Below, one piece after another: positions 10,371 to 24,204 of a stretch of DNA of 64,000 bases (positions within the stretch are counted from its first letter, which is position 1; every line of letters begins with the position of its first letter). This DNA comes from Marsupella aquatica (lineage: Eukaryota; Marchantiophyta), in the NCBI GenBank assembly GCA_973895155.1, contig OZ316893.1, positions 1,302,001 through 1,366,000 on the forward strand. The letters are read 5' to 3'. Under the pieces are notes generated by a model. It was not told where the DNA came from. It searched no databases and saw nothing but the letters and a program-made list of their open reading frames with translations. The position numbers were made by a program, and so were the translations under genes.

Positions 10371-13300
10371 TTGACATGGAATCCATTCTTGTCATAGTTG
10401 GAGGAGCAGTGCTATGTTAATCAATTAATACTGTAGCCACAAACATAGTGGATCAAGCCTAGATAGTATGTAGCTGTGGATCCTCTACGTATTGACAAGG
10501 CTGTCCACTACTTATCTCCCTCATTTTGGGTCGTTTTTTATTGCTGTGTTTTGCTAGGCGTAGATCTCAAGGAGATCTTCAATCTGAGCCATAGATTGCC
10601 TGAAACGGTGAACAAATGAGATTCCTGGGAGGTTCGATCGGAGGGCTGTGGTGAGGCGCGCGTCTGCAAATGCAACACTTGCGATTCTGGAATGACTACT
10701 CCGGGTGACTCGGAGTACTTAAACCACAATTAGTGGTTTAACATAAACATATGGTGACCATAAATGGGAAATAACATGGGGTGCATGGCAGCACCTGGGA
10801 GGGCTAGCTACTAAAAATCACACTGACTACTATACCAATGTAGATGATATTAGGGGCTAGTACATTAGGGAACGTTGATGCATCCACCATGGCTTGGGCA
10901 CAGCCCAAGTCTGCAGGGTGCGGAAACAGGGTAGCCTAGCCCATCCATATTTCAACTCTGTTCTGTCAAGCTTTTTCATGGAATATCCATCGTAAGCTAA
11001 ATTGGACAGAGATTTCTCAAATTTCAAAATGCACTTATGGCTGCCAAGTGAACCCCAATACATTGAAAGATTCCTCCTTCTCTAGGCTCATTGGAAAGAT
11101 CGTTCCAAGCCATTTCTAGCTACCTGAAAAGAAAAATTCCATTGATTGTCCAAGTCACCTTGATAGCATATGGAAACACTGCACCCTCCCAGGCTACTAA
11201 CGTTGGCTTCTAATTAGTGTTACTAACATAAAAAGGGGGAATAATGTTTATTGACAATAATTCATGCATGCTACGGCCAGGGAAGTTCATGCCTGGTTCC
11301 GAAGGGCACACACCTTCATTCCGTTGGGCCCAAAAAATGTTTAAAATGTGTGTAAAGTTTTCCTTTAAGTAACACCAATTCATGAGTGTAGCCGACAAAT
11401 TTGCCACCCTATTTGCTTCACATTCATGAGTGTTGCAGTGAACAGTGTATAAGTCAGATAGTGTCGACCTTCCGAGTTCAACTAAATGTAAGTTAAAAGC
11501 CAAAAACTATATAATATTTACAAGGGGACAGAATAGGAGTCATAATCTGAGCTGCATAAAGTTCAGCTCTCAATTATCTACTGTAGCTATTGAATCGGAA
11601 TGGTCCCTACATGCAAAGTATAAACACTACGGACGGTCTCGCCGAAAAGTTGGTGAATCGTTACATTCTCTTCTTCTTGCAGTTGCATTTATTTGGCAGG
11701 AAATTATTATTTGCGAGATCCTCTCACCAACATAAAGAAGAACGACTGAGATCACGGCGAAAAATAAACACAAGACACACCAGTTAAATGCCTTAAATTG
11801 GACTGTCATTGGAAACCCTGTGCGACAATATATTAGCCATGGTCAATGTGATTTGAATTTTGACCGTTGTTCCTTAGGAATTTATTACAATCAAGGTCGT
11901 CATCAAAGCGGAGTGAACCTGTGATGATAGTCTTGCACTCTTGCAGACGTGATTCTGAATCTTACTTGCAGAGATTGTGAGATTATAAGCTCGCACAAAG
12001 TCTGGAGGAGTTCTCTCGAATCTGCTCTTCCTCACGAAATTTGACAAAACCACTTTAAAGAGTCCCTGGTCAAACAGTCACAAATCGATTCAAGTTGGGG
12101 AAAACTTGGAAACCACACGGGACCCCGAAATCCATCCGCCATTGACCAATGCTTACTTTTCGGTGAGACAACGAGGAGCAGACCAAAGCATTTCCCAATG
12201 ATGGAACACACTCCGTATTCCATCACTCAATCACTGCAATGCAACTTACTGTTGAGAGGGCTAAGCTTGCTGGCGATCGAGGAGTAGAGGAGAGTGTCCC
12301 ACTATGTCAATTACAGCCGAAGTTATAAGTCCATTAAAGCTTGAGCACGCCTTCTCACCGAGCATGAGTCATATTCAATTCTTCCCCACGACTGAGAGCC
12401 ATTGCACTCCGCTCGTACAAGAGTTGCGCACCTTTTTGGAATGACATTCAGATCGTACCCACATCCGGTTTCAGCCCAGGCTACCGAGGCAAACGCAGCA
12501 TTGAGGATCTGGCGTCAATTGCTGCCTTCTTGGTTGGGTACTTCACGCCTTGGTACAGTCCTTTCCAACAAATGGCTTGGTGTTCACCATTGGTGTCTCC
12601 TCTCAGCTCCCATGGGACATGCAACCCAAATCGGAGTTGAGCAGCTTTCGTCCTGGTTGACATCCCATTCAATAGGGCCTCTCAAATTTGTTGTTTGCTG
12701 TTTCTTTTGTTTTTGTTTTTCCCTCAAAAAAACTAATTGAAATTCATCAGGGCCTCTTAAATTTGTTGTATCCTGTTTTCTTTTTCATTTTTCCCCCCCT
12801 AAAAAAAAATTAATTGAAATTCATCCAAAAAGCTAACATACAAAAAGGGTGGCCCCACAAGAGGGGGTCATCACCCCAGGGGGACCAAAGGTCGAGGAGC
12901 CCACAGGACCGGAGAGGGCGGCACCAGGAGAGGCCAGCCCAATTTGTTGTTTCACGTTTTTTCCAGTTTGCGGTTCTAAGAAATCTACATTGGCTTAGTA
13001 GACCAAAACCCACTTTTGGGCTGCCTTAGTTCACAGGGTTTCAACATGCTCTCGCGGGTGAATTTAGGGGCCAATTAGTCTTGAATGGTTTCTGACTATT
13101 CTTGTAGGACACCAATGCATATTGCGTGAAGCAATTTTTGGTGCGGATGGTAAAGTTTTGTGGGAATCGCATATGTTTGGTCCGTGAACTGGCCTGCAAC
13201 ATTGCAGTCGCAATAAACCAGGATTAAAGTGAGTTCATGTTAGAAAGTGAGTCAACTGTGCTTTTCAGTCAAAGGTGTTTGGAATTAGCAAATAGAAAAG

Positions 13301-16300
13301 GACCACTTTACTAAAAATTATTATATTCCAAAAGAACCAAAAGTGCCTAATTGGGAGGCAGGACTTCAGAAGGAAGGCAGGAACCCCACTAAAAGGGAAA
13401 GACATGGGAAAAACATGGGAAGGACAAATTTACTGAAAAGGCCAAACAACGTACAATAAAAAAAATCTAAAATTAAACAATAGACTCAAAGTAAAAGAGT
13501 TTCCAATAAATGATAGGTGGAAGAGTAGTGTACTATGATATACAGAGCAAAAGCTTGAAGACTGGTGCTAGATTTTTGTTGTCCTCCACCCCAGAGATTA
13601 AGCATTGAAATGCATGCTCCAAAGCAGGACATCTATCCTCTGTTGGATGGGCCTGCTTTCAGTTTTCAAGGCAAAAAAACTTACCATGGTGTGAGATAGC
13701 AGGTGGACCTTAGGCTACATTGTGGTGGCCAACCCTTTGCATCCAGACATCATTGGGATAGTAGTGGCACAGAAGCATCAGTGGCAACACAGGCACCATG
13801 GACCAAAGAGGCAAAACATGCAGCTCGAGAGTCATCAAATAGCTCCCCAGGGCCCTTGCTATTGAGATCTTTGGGATACTACATCATCACTTTGGGGTTC
13901 CCCTTTGCACACTTCTCTTGAGTTTTGTTTGTCGGCCTTGGACCTCATTTGTTTGTTCTTCATTTTACTTTGTTTGGCCCTTTTGGTAGATTGAGATTCT
14001 TAGTTCCTTATTTAACAGTGGCAGTGTAAAGTTTGACTCAACATAGCCCATTTTTTCAAAATTGTTTAATGAGACCCATATTAGTATGGCTTGTCACTAT
14101 TACAATTAGTTTGAGTACCCCTTGGTTATGTAAGCTTGTTTTATTGAACTATTTGGAGTTGCACATTATAATAGATAGATGAGAGGACAAACATTAAATG
14201 GAGGATTCTAAATGAAGTGAAATTTAAAGATAGTTAGGACAATTTGATGGAAGACAAATAGGAGTACATTCATTTATGGTAATGGTGAGAGTAAAAGGTT
14301 CCCTTGGTATCACTATGTCTATATAATACATATATGTAACATTCTGTATACTCCTCTATCCATAGTAGCCAAAGGGTTTATTAAGTTACCTTGGTGAATG
14401 CTTGGTAAATGTTAGAGAAGTCTAAAAATTTCTTGGATTTCTTATGTTACCTTGGTAAATGTAAGAGTAGTTAAAGAGTTTATTTATACTTATCAATATG
14501 TAAATTAAATAGAAAATTGAAATAGATTACTAGAAAACACTGATAATATCAATCACAACTCATCCAAAGATTAATTTATTTCACCCCTATTTTACCCTTT
14601 TCTTTGTCCATTGTTTTTAAAGTTATAGGGTCTAACTGTTTTTCTTTACCTGGTCTCAAACACAAATAATAAAATTTTGGTTCTTTTTGCATAACTAACT
14701 GTTATTTTTGTGACAAATCATGCTCATGTGACTACACGTGCCCCAAGGAATTTTGGAAGTAACTTCCCATGGGTGTCCGTAAATAGTTGGTGAATAATTA
14801 ATATTCACCCCCGCTTTGAGCCATAAACTTGGACAGGATCCCAAATATACTCTTTCTATAAAAAAAGTCAACTTTGTTTCCCTAAGCATTAGGACCAAGC
14901 TCTTCCCATGTTGACCTATTATTGGATGCTTGACTACCCTTTGAAATCCCAAATTGACGTGTTTTCACCTTCCTGTCACAAACTTCTGTTGCTACAAAAG
15001 GCTTGGGTTGTCCCTCACCATCTTCTGCAACAATCCCACTCAAAAGCAATCAAGCCCTGCCGGTGAATTGGTAGCAGTGTAAGCAAAACCAAAGAAGATT
15101 CAAGAATGGTCAGAAAGGCACAAGGGACTATAAAAATCTTGACAAAGGGCTTTTTAGGATATCAATCCACCGGGTAGTAGATTGCTATGCCATCAAAGGA
15201 CCTTATCATATGAGATTTCTTATGAATTTACTTCAATGTATTCTTTTGTTTAGTCAAGATTTATTTTTGGCTTATAACTCCATATGTGCAATTTGAGTCA
15301 AGAGTTTGCACTTACTGCAATTATTATTAAATGTAATTCATGGCATGAATTACAAATATCGTGGTTGATTGTGAATTTCAAGCAGAAGTAATGTCATTTT
15401 TTCCTCCTAGCAATGTACTCATGGGCCAATAGCAGTGCTTGTGAACAACAAGATTGACTCAAGCACTCACAAGATGTGCAGGAGCCAATGGAGAAGCAAG
15501 AGCGACAAGATCACCCCGTTCTCACGGTTCAGGCTGTTCCCATTTGCTTGCCGCTAGTGGTTACAAGAATCACTTTTGCTTTCTCATTGTGACATAGTAG
15601 GTCACACATGTTATCACAACAGACTGGGCTCACACTTACAAAGAAATTGGATAATTGCAATGCATTCATGGGGATTGACATAGTTGCATTTACAGAATTA
15701 TGCATTTGGAAAAACTTTTCAGTGCACTGTTACATGTATGCATTAGTGAAACATTGCTCTTATAGAGGATTGCACTTATCCATTTGTTATTTAGTGAATC
15801 CCAAATGAACATCTGCATAAGCAAGAATCCTGCAATTCCTGTGTAGTTGTTCTGGGAGTACCAAAAAATTGCACTAGTAGAGGGATCTCACTTATGGAGG
15901 TAGAGTACTGCCACCAATCACTATCTGGCCCGGCTGTGAGCGAATATAGGGGGACCAGCCCATGTACTAACCCATCTTTTGAACCCCGACCATGCTAGTC
16001 TCCACACCCCAACCTTGCGGCCAAACCTTTTTACTCCCAGGGCTGAATTCCTTCTCTTCAAAAGCTAGCAGGACAAAGCTCAACAAGATCAATCAGCAAC
16101 CGCAATCAGCCCCCTCACTTCTGTTGGAATGTCTCTTCAGCTGCTCTGACTGATTGCATTCGCCACTTCAGCTTTTCTTGTGGTTCAAACCACAGCTGGC
16201 CATTTTGGGTGAGTGAAGGTAGGACAGATGGGGAACCCTGGAGCCCCCTGGTGAGCCCCCTCTTGAGATAGATTCAGGGCTGTCTTGCATGTGATGGTCT

Positions 16301-16950
16301 TTGGAATTCTGGCCCTCTACATTCCTGAACATGCAAGGAAAAAGTAGATTTTGTTTGTCCACAAGATCTCTGCAAAATTATGTGTATCATTTGTTCTTGT
16401 AAAGTAAAGTACTTTGTTTGTTATGAAATTTGAAGGTCTTGAAGGGGAGGGCTGGAAACTTTGCGGCCCTTGCCCTTAGATTTCCTCAAATGCTGCCATC
16501 AAGCCTCCCTAGGGAGATGGGTCACACATGAAGCACTCGCTCAATTATAAGGTCACTTGAGTTGAAAGGGCCAATTTTTTAAGGACAGTGGACATGCAAG
16601 ACGGCCCTTAGCCTTTCCCACCCATCCTCACATCGGCCTGTTCACTTGAGTATGAAAGGGAGGGCCTGGTTGGGAACCCGGATCCAGGGGGCCTCGCCGG
16701 CTCTCTAAATCTTCCCAACAACAAGGTTTTTTTGGTGTGCAGCTGTGGGAGTGCTCTTAGGGAGGGATGAGTGGAGTCTCTGCCAGCAATTGGGCTCATG
16801 GCATGCCATGGGTAAGGAAAGATATCGTGCATACGATGATAGTATAGTTATACTGTAGTGGTAATACAGAGTACGGATAACTGTAGGATAAAGGTATGGA
16901 CCAGGTCCACGTGACCGTAGCAGTCCAAGCGTGAGAATTCTGGGAAATGG
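10371..16950. other. Long intergenic stretch, no gene seen
   Basis: About 6.5 kb of AT-rich sequence in which all open frames are under 115 codons and lack recognisable domains. A pair of about 77-bp direct repeats (12674-12826, shared AATTTGTTGT and AATTGAAATTCATC) is present. Sequence near 14730-14800 resembles sequence near 61140-61200 (shared GGAATTTTGGAAG and GTCCGTAAATAG), which marks a dispersed repeat family. Confidence 0.5.
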
Positions 16951-17089
16951 GTGCATGCATGCATGGATGCCTGTTACATCAATGGGCGCATGCATGCATT
17001 GGTACCTATATTACATCAATGAGCAGATGAGTGGAGCATACGGGACATGATGATATCGGAGCACCACCATTTTTAATATTTTACTCAAA

Positions 17090-17330
17090 GTGTGGAAGTG
17101 GAAGGAAAACCCGGATAAACACAAGGTTTCACAACGTGCTGGGATAGATTTTGAGAGGCCTAATAAGGACAATCCAAAACAGCATATTATACTCCCATAA
17201 CACCATTTGTAGTGTGGAAGGAAAGCCCGGATAAAGACAAAGGTTTGACAACGTGCTGGGATAGATTTTGAGAGGCCTAATAAGGACAATCCAAAACAGC
17301 ATATTATACACCCATGACACCATTTGTAGT
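17090..17330. repeat. 117-bp tandem duplication
   Basis: Two copies containing ACGTGCTGGGATAGATTTTG and CCTAATAAGGACAATCC are offset by 117 bp. They produce a repetitive minus-strand open frame that should not be taken for a protein. Confidence 0.9.
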
Positions 17331-20300
17331 TTTTTCAGAATACTTTGATTCTGCGTTGTTAGAGTAAGCTCTGATTCTGTGCATTCTAGTCTCATAACCA
17401 ACCTTTGTGTCTAGGGCTGCTTTTCTTTCTTAGTTGTTATTGCAGTGGAAATTCCTCACTTGAGAAAAGGTGCACGGAGAAAATGGTGAAATCATATGAT
17501 CAGGTAGTGCTGATGAGTAGTATGCTGAATTCTATGACTAGTCCCACAGCATAGTAACTTGGTTCCCTATAATTCTCAAGTACAAAAAGTTCCTTTTATT
17601 GCTTCCAGACTTTTGAAAGTGACCATTTTTCTCAGTCTATTTTTCAGGTATATTGCTTCTCCTTAGCCAAAACATGTGTTTGCGGTCAATTTCAACAGAT
17701 CCCACCTATTAATGGGGGATATCTTACCCTTGGATACAGGATACAGGTTCCAGTTTAGCATCCCACCACATCTTTTTCACTTTGTTTAGTCAAGAATGAG
17801 CTAAAGGTAATTACTATTTTTTTAGCAAGGAGGGACATCCTGCAGCAAAACCACATTCTCAGGCAGGGGAAAACCCTGTTTGAACAAAAAACAAACAATC
17901 CCCCCGAAATGAGCGGCACCACCCTGAACCCAGAGGACCAAGGCAGAGACCCAATCAAGCCATATGCGAAAGAACGCAACCGCAAACGCAACGCAAACAT
18001 GCTAAGTCTCATCTTATAGTGTGGTTAATGATAAACTAGACAGGGATACCGATACAGCCAGCGAGAGAAGTTGAATGAGTAGGCTAAACTTTCTCAAATC
18101 TGGTTGAAAATAGTTCTCATCTCCCCTTGCTAATTTCCTTAAACAAGCAACCCATTTCCTAAAATTCTTTGGACTCCTTGCAGATCCATTAAATTGCATT
18201 TCCAATAATTAATCTTCATGGCTGCTCTTTGTCTTGGCACCTCTTACATCACCATTGATCGTTGCTTAGCATTCGTACTCTCTTCCCGTCTTCACCCCTT
18301 CTAGTTGCTCTCATCCCAACGGAATACTGTGTTGCATATGTAGTATGGGCTAAATGGCATAAAAAGTGATTTGACCTTCTCTGTCCTATATGGCTTCCAT
18401 ACTGCAGCCCATAAATTCTTCTGACTTGGCGCACCCCTTATTTCTGTGTGCATTTAGTCAAGCATGTATTCACTGCTATCTTGTGTGCTTCATGAATAGT
18501 CCTAATACAACATGAATTGTGGAAAAACAACTTACTGCTCATTGCAGTTTTTGTTTTGGTTGAGCCTGTTAGCAAGAGGAACGCCACTGTCAGTGAGGGA
18601 AAGGCCGTTGGGCTAACCCAACACAATATTTGAGCACACAAAAAAAAAAAGGCTTTACATCTAGCTTTCATAAGGAGAAAGGTAAACTAAGGTAATCCTG
18701 GTTGTTTAGGGGGGTTGGATGGTTTCATGTGGAGAGTAATTTAGTAGAGCAAGTTTGAGAAAAAAGAAAACTTGGATGTCTTTCACAAAACAGAACTTCT
18801 TTTAAATTCTTATTTCAAAAAAACTCACATACCATAGTGTTCTCTACACTGAGGAGTTCACCTATATGGTTGAGGGGGAGTATAGAGCAGCCTGGTCTGA
18901 TGACCGTTGGATGGGGTCAAGTGCACACTTTCACACAGTCAAGCCTTCGAGAAAATCATGGGCTGACTTTCTTTTTCCTCTTGAAATGGAGAGTAACTTT
19001 CTTAGCAATAAAGAGTCAAACACGGGACAGGACACCTCAATATATGAAGTACCAGTTGGCAAGGTCAATCACTTTATATAAACTCAAGCCCATGCATCAA
19101 GCCTTGCACTTTCTTGTTATGCCATTTGGCTTGTTCTCAGGGCTTCTTTTCCTTTTGTTCATGGACCACTTCTATGACCACCCACGATAACAAAAATATA
19201 AATATTGCGTCTCCACTATATTTATAAAGTAGCTAAACGACATATCTACCATCGTACAAATCTCCATCTCAGTTTGAGTCTAGATTCACCATGCCACTAC
19301 AGTAGGCCTCTTCTCTTTATTTTCTCAACAAATCCAATAGGCACGGTTCCTCAAGAGGGTAACCTGCCACTCAGGGTAAGGTAGACAAATATGACTGCCT
19401 CACTAGCCACACCAATAACTGAAGATGAATGCCTTTATAAATATGCTGGTGGCAATTACTATCAGGTTAACTGTATTTACTCGCCCAAATATCATAGCTT
19501 ATGCACAGGAGGGGCTCCCTATGCTGAGACTCCCCATGCCCTTCCCTGTTCATAAGTATAATATAATTACTAAAGTTTCTATTACCAGAAAAATTATGTG
19601 GATGATTTTGTCCTACAAGTAGGTCATGACCGGTAGACATCCATTGCAAAATTGTAAAATAGATAAACTAGCCTTAATATCTGAGATTTGCTTATTTAGA
19701 GTTCATCTTTGCCCATTTCCTGTTCCACCGAACCTCAGTTATGCCCTTGCCCATTTCCACCGAACCACAATTATGCCCCTTGCCCATTTCCACCGAACCA
19801 CAGTTGTGCCCCTAAAGTAACTGTCTAAAGACTTCACTCTTGGTCATAGGCACTTCAGATATTTTAGATACTATAGTTTTCAATCGCACTTTACTAAATG
19901 GAGATCTATGACCAAGCAACCCTTGACCATTACTCACAAACATAGGTGGTCAGCTCTACGAGTTGAACATGAAAGCTACACTTCCATCCCAAAATCATAG
20001 TATAGAGAGCTCTGACCAGGCAACCTATAACAAATTGTCAATTCCGATCTCCTCACAATAGCATCCTAGTATTAAGTAGTAGTGGAATTGAGCTTAGAGA
20101 CCACAACATTCCAGAGCTCTTCACCTTTGAGTAGGTCCTTGGAAACTTTATTGAAATCTTCTCATAGCTCGTTAAAGTTTTCATTTCAAGGCAACGTCAT
20201 ACATACTAGATGATAACTTTCTTTTGATCGGTTTCCTCGAGACGACCCTTTCGCTGGCATTGAAATTACTGGTCTGTCGAGCGCGAACGTTTGTAATGAT

Positions 20301-20985
20301 CGAAGCAATTGCATTTCGAGGATTCCACATTTCGATAACTGTGAGCAATGTTTCCCGGCATTGAGATGGAGAGATCTCCGAGAGTCCACGTCTCTCCTTA
20401 AGGATTCGTTTGTCCGAGAGTCTACCAATTCGTTTGACTCCGAGCAGAAATCCTAGCGCTGCATCAAATTCGCGCCGTCAATTCTCTCAGGGAGATATAT
20501 TTCAATGTTGTCTGTTTTCTCGAATTAGAATATCTCGTGGGCCATGAGGCTGGCGTTGGTGTAGTGGCAGCCCGAATTGGAAGGGAAGAGACGGGACAGG
20601 AAGGATGAAGGAGGAGGATGGGCGGGAGTACCTGCAGAAAAAAGCTGAAGAAAGGTGATACAAAATCCGCAGCCCCACATGACATCTGAGCATAAAATAA
20701 TATCCCACTAGCTCGTTGTGAAGAAGCCTGCATGCTAGATCTCTTGCTAATAGTAGGTGTCTTTAGCAATCTTGTGGGTCCGTTTGTGCCGCAGAGCAAA
20801 TTCTCGTGGGACCCTGGTTGGCTTTCAGCAGTCTCATGGGTTCAGAGCAAGCATTCGTCAACAGCTTCGGGTAATTCTTCTGTGCTACACCCCAAGCATT
20901 GTCTTCCGTCAAGGATCATAAAAGTAAATGCAGATGCTGAGGCTATGGACTTCTATTATTTTCAAACTTGTCCACGAAAGTTTGA
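17331..20985. other. Intergenic sequence, no gene seen
   Basis: No convincing gene. A small minisatellite at 19705-19815 has three units of about 36 bp containing GCCCATTTCCACCGAACC. Open frames at 18837-19190 and 20464-20799 show no family motif. The latter lies just downstream of the methyltransferase pseudogene and could hold further decayed exons, but I cannot align it. Confidence 0.45.
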
Positions 20986-21026
20986 TTAGGTTGGATTCAG
21001 CGATTCAGACAAATTTGCTCTAATAC

Positions 21027-23420
21027 CTGAACGAAATCGTTTCTCGCCTCAATCATCTCGATGCTCAATATTCGATCAAAAGTTCTCCTGGCATCAAATG
21101 AGGTTATGTCACAATGACAAACTTCAAGTTTGTAATGCCTCGCTTCTTTTCCTGCGACACAGAAAATTTAGCTGCCATCAACACAGAAAGGAACTATACT
21201 ATCTAAAAATGGAATCAAAAACACCGTAGGAAAACCCGTGTCGATCTTCGAGGTACAAGTCAGGATCCTCTAATCTTTTCTATCAACTGGGAAGTTGTTT
21301 GCCAGGCTGATTAGATCACCAACATTATATACTTCATACAAGAGTGCTAACTGGTGTGTAACTTGTGAAGGTCCAAAAGACCGCATGGCTTGGCACTCAA
21401 TCATACCACAAATGAGGTTATGTCACAAGTGACAATCTTCAAGTTCGTAAGCCCTCGCTTCCTGCGGTGATACAGAAAATTTAGCTGCCATAAACACAGA
21501 AAGGAACTATAGTATCTAGAGACCTCCAGTCTATCCTTGAAAAATGGAATCAAAAGCACCATAGGAAAACCCGTGTCGATCTTCGAACTACAAGTAAGGA
21601 TCCTCCAATCTTTTCTATCAACTGTCAACTTTTGATGCCTGCCAGCCTGATCAAAACAACAACATTACATACTTCATACCAGAATGGTAACTTTTGTATC
21701 ACTTGTGAAGGTCCAAAGCAGGACCTGGCCCTCAATCGTACCTAGCTGATTACATATTATTGCCAAGGAGGCTTTTTTCCCTCACATAAGACGCAGCCCC
21801 ATGAAGATTCAATTTGGCAGAACTAATAGAAGGTTGCCAATCAACTCACCGACAGTCCTCATCTACAAAAGCCTTTTGCGTTCCAGAGTTTAAAACCCCC
21901 GTGAACCCCATCCACAGCAAGATCTAGCACAAACTGGCCATCTTCTAATTCAGCTGTTTCACTATAGATTTCTAGCATTGCCTTCTCTGCCTCATCGAGA
22001 GAAGTGGAAGGCGTTGGAAAATATGCACGACTGCAGCCAAAATTTTCCAACAATGTCCGGCTTAATACACAATGGTCAACACAGTGAGCACGTCTTACAA
22101 ATTTTTCGTACTCGCCAGTCCTGCTTGTTATGCATTATCGCAAAACGCAACAATTTCAGTGCGTGGAAAGGGAGTTAAACTTCACAATAAAGAACTCTGA
22201 CCCACGGGCAAACTATCCAATATCAAAGCCCAGGCAGGATAATTTTAACGTATTAAAAATTTGACCAAGAAAGGGGTAATAGTTTCCGTGTCTAAATCGT
22301 GGTATTCATTGCAAAAGCCCAATAAGATAAATGCAGCTTGAGAACCTTTGAACAGCATCTTCGTTCAACAATGTCGACTGCTGTTCATGAAGCTTGAAAA
22401 GTCAAACATCCACCACTTTACATATTTATGTCCCAGCTTTTGTATCCTGCAGAAATATCTGCGAGTCAGCATCAACCGTCAAAGCATTCGACTCAAGTTC
22501 AGCTCTATCTGGTCGTTGTTCCAGGACATTGTTTTTTTAATTGTACCTGTATTTGAGATGTTTTCCGAGAGCGACCTTATAGAATTTCAGTTGGGACTTG
22601 TAATGCTGAACATTGGAGTCCTCTTTATTCACCGCGATGGGCATCTCATTCAATGCTGCCAAAATAAAATAACAAAAAACATGACCCTTCACATCAGCTC
22701 GCTTCATTCAGCCGCCCACCAAGATATGTTGTTGACCGTCGCACCAATTCAGTCAATCTACAGACACAGCGGGGTTGAAGCCTTGCTTTCGTTTGAACTC
22801 TCTGCTGAGACTCTTGTCCTGTCTACCGGCACATTTTTCCTCTGCCAATTCTACTTACCTCTTCCTTAGTCTACCTTCGCCGATTCGTTCTTTACTAATT
22901 CGTCTTGTGTTCCAGAGGAAACGGAGGGGCTCCGGGCGGAACAGTTTTTGTGGAATCTGGACGAAAATGACTGGATTACAGGGAACCGGCAGGACAGGGG
23001 AACACAGTAAAGGACAGAGTTCACCATTACTATCCATTCCGACAACGAGTATTTGCCTGACAACGAGTATTTGCCTGAGCTGCATTCTTGAAGTTGTCTC
23101 GACCACATCACTTATCTAGGGACGCTACCAACAACAAAATGCATGAAAAAAACGCATTCTTCATTTTGTTTACTCGAACGTACCTTTTGAAGGCCGCACA
23201 AACGTATATATAAATGTAATGGATGCTCACAGATATTGGGTGAATCGCAAGAGCTTTGGAGCCGCTTCTCTCTAGTAGGCTGCATGAGCGAGACGCGAGC
23301 AGCTGCCGGGTGCCGAGCCGAATCAGCCAGGTCTGGGAGTACATTTGTGTACAAAGCTCGCATTCCCATTCGTGCTGCGTATTCGCTGGACGCTGCCACT
23401 ATTGACTTGGACGTGCCCAT
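21027..23420 (-). pseudogene. Coclaurine N-methyltransferase-like gene (CFA/CMAS SAM-methyltransferase family), decayed
   Basis: Intact relatives transfer a methyl group from S-adenosylmethionine to amines. Exon 1 (23420-23231) starts MGTSKSIVAASSEYA and includes LYTNVLPD, then one frame later LIRLGTRQLLASR; a single extra base separates the two. Exon 2 (22655-22547) reads NEMPIAVNKEDSNVQHY and YKVALGKHLKY between a CAG acceptor and a GT donor. Exon 3 (about 22031-21850) reads SRAYFPTPSTSLDEAEKAML and EDGQFVLDL, but the glycine-rich SAM-binding loop that should follow is missing. The exon resumes in another frame with TQKAFVDEDCR at a GT donor. Exon 4 exists twice: 21461-21414 has a good start (GLTNLKIVTCDITSF), while 21151-21027 has a good end (TFDRILSIEMIEA). 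Introns and exon phases are largely kept, so this is a decayed genomic copy, not a retrocopy. C-terminal exons were not found. Confidence 0.8.
21097..21700. repeat. About 314-bp tandem duplication covering one exon of the methyltransferase pseudogene
   Basis: GAGGTTATGTCACAA at 21100 and 21414 begins two copies that share ACAGAAAGGAACTAT and GAAAACCCGTGTCGATCTTC. The duplicated unit contains exon 4 of the methyltransferase-like gene plus intron sequence. Each copy has decayed differently. Confidence 0.85.
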
Positions 23421-23654
23421 TCTCTTGGGTTGAGTTGGACTGTTCTCCACTCCACTCCAATGCAACCCAACTCGACTGCAACCGGGTAGAAAGGCTGATC
23501 GATCAGAATACCACACAGGAAGAAGAACTAGAGGAAGGTAAGTATTCCGGTTTGGATTGTTGCTTCGAGCGGGCTAATCATGTGCTCCTGGTCATCTGGG
23601 CTTACGCTATCTGCGTGCTTGAAAGCAACGGCAGTGGTCCGGGTGCTCCTTCAT

Positions 23655-23905
23655 GTCCTGAACTACATTCGAAGAGATACAGATATTTAACTCGACATCG
23701 GAGCTCCTTACTAATCTACATTTGAAGAGAAAGAGACATTCAACTAGATCTCCTACTATGCTCAACTACATTCGAAGAATGATACATTCAACTCGACATC
23801 GGAGCTCCTTACTACTCTACATTTGAAGAGAAACAGACATTCAACTACAGTAGATCTCCTACAATACTCAACTACATTCGAAGAATAGTACATTCAACTC
23901 AAGAT
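23655..23905. repeat. Tandem repeat with CTACATTCGAAGA units
   Basis: CTACATTCGAAGA and CTACATTTGAAGAGAAA alternate, with repeated CAACTCGACATCGGAGCTCC, giving two and a half copies of a roughly 110-bp unit. A further purine-rich degenerate repeat (AAATGTTGAAATG type) follows to about 24200. Confidence 0.75.
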
Positions 23906-24204
23906 TGGTGTCTTCGAGGAGAGGAGCGATGAGAGGTGGTCAGGGGTCGAGCAGAAATACAAGTGTAAAAGACTCTGTGGGGGCGAAAATACAACGGAAA
24001 ATACGTAATACTGAACAAGAACACGACGAAGTGTACCTTTGGAGGGAAACGGAAAATGCAGAGAAATGTTGAAATGTTGAAATGTACATTGGGGGCGAAA
24101 GAAAAAATGGGAGGAATATGCCTTTGGGACGAAAGGGAAAATGTAAGGAAAGGATGAAATATGTAGCTTTGGTGCAGAAGGGGGATGCAAGGAGAAGACG
24201 CCAT

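Noticed and set aside
22348-22869. 173-codon plus-strand open frame
   Set aside because: It overlaps exon 2 of the methyltransferase pseudogene in antisense and has no motif of its own.
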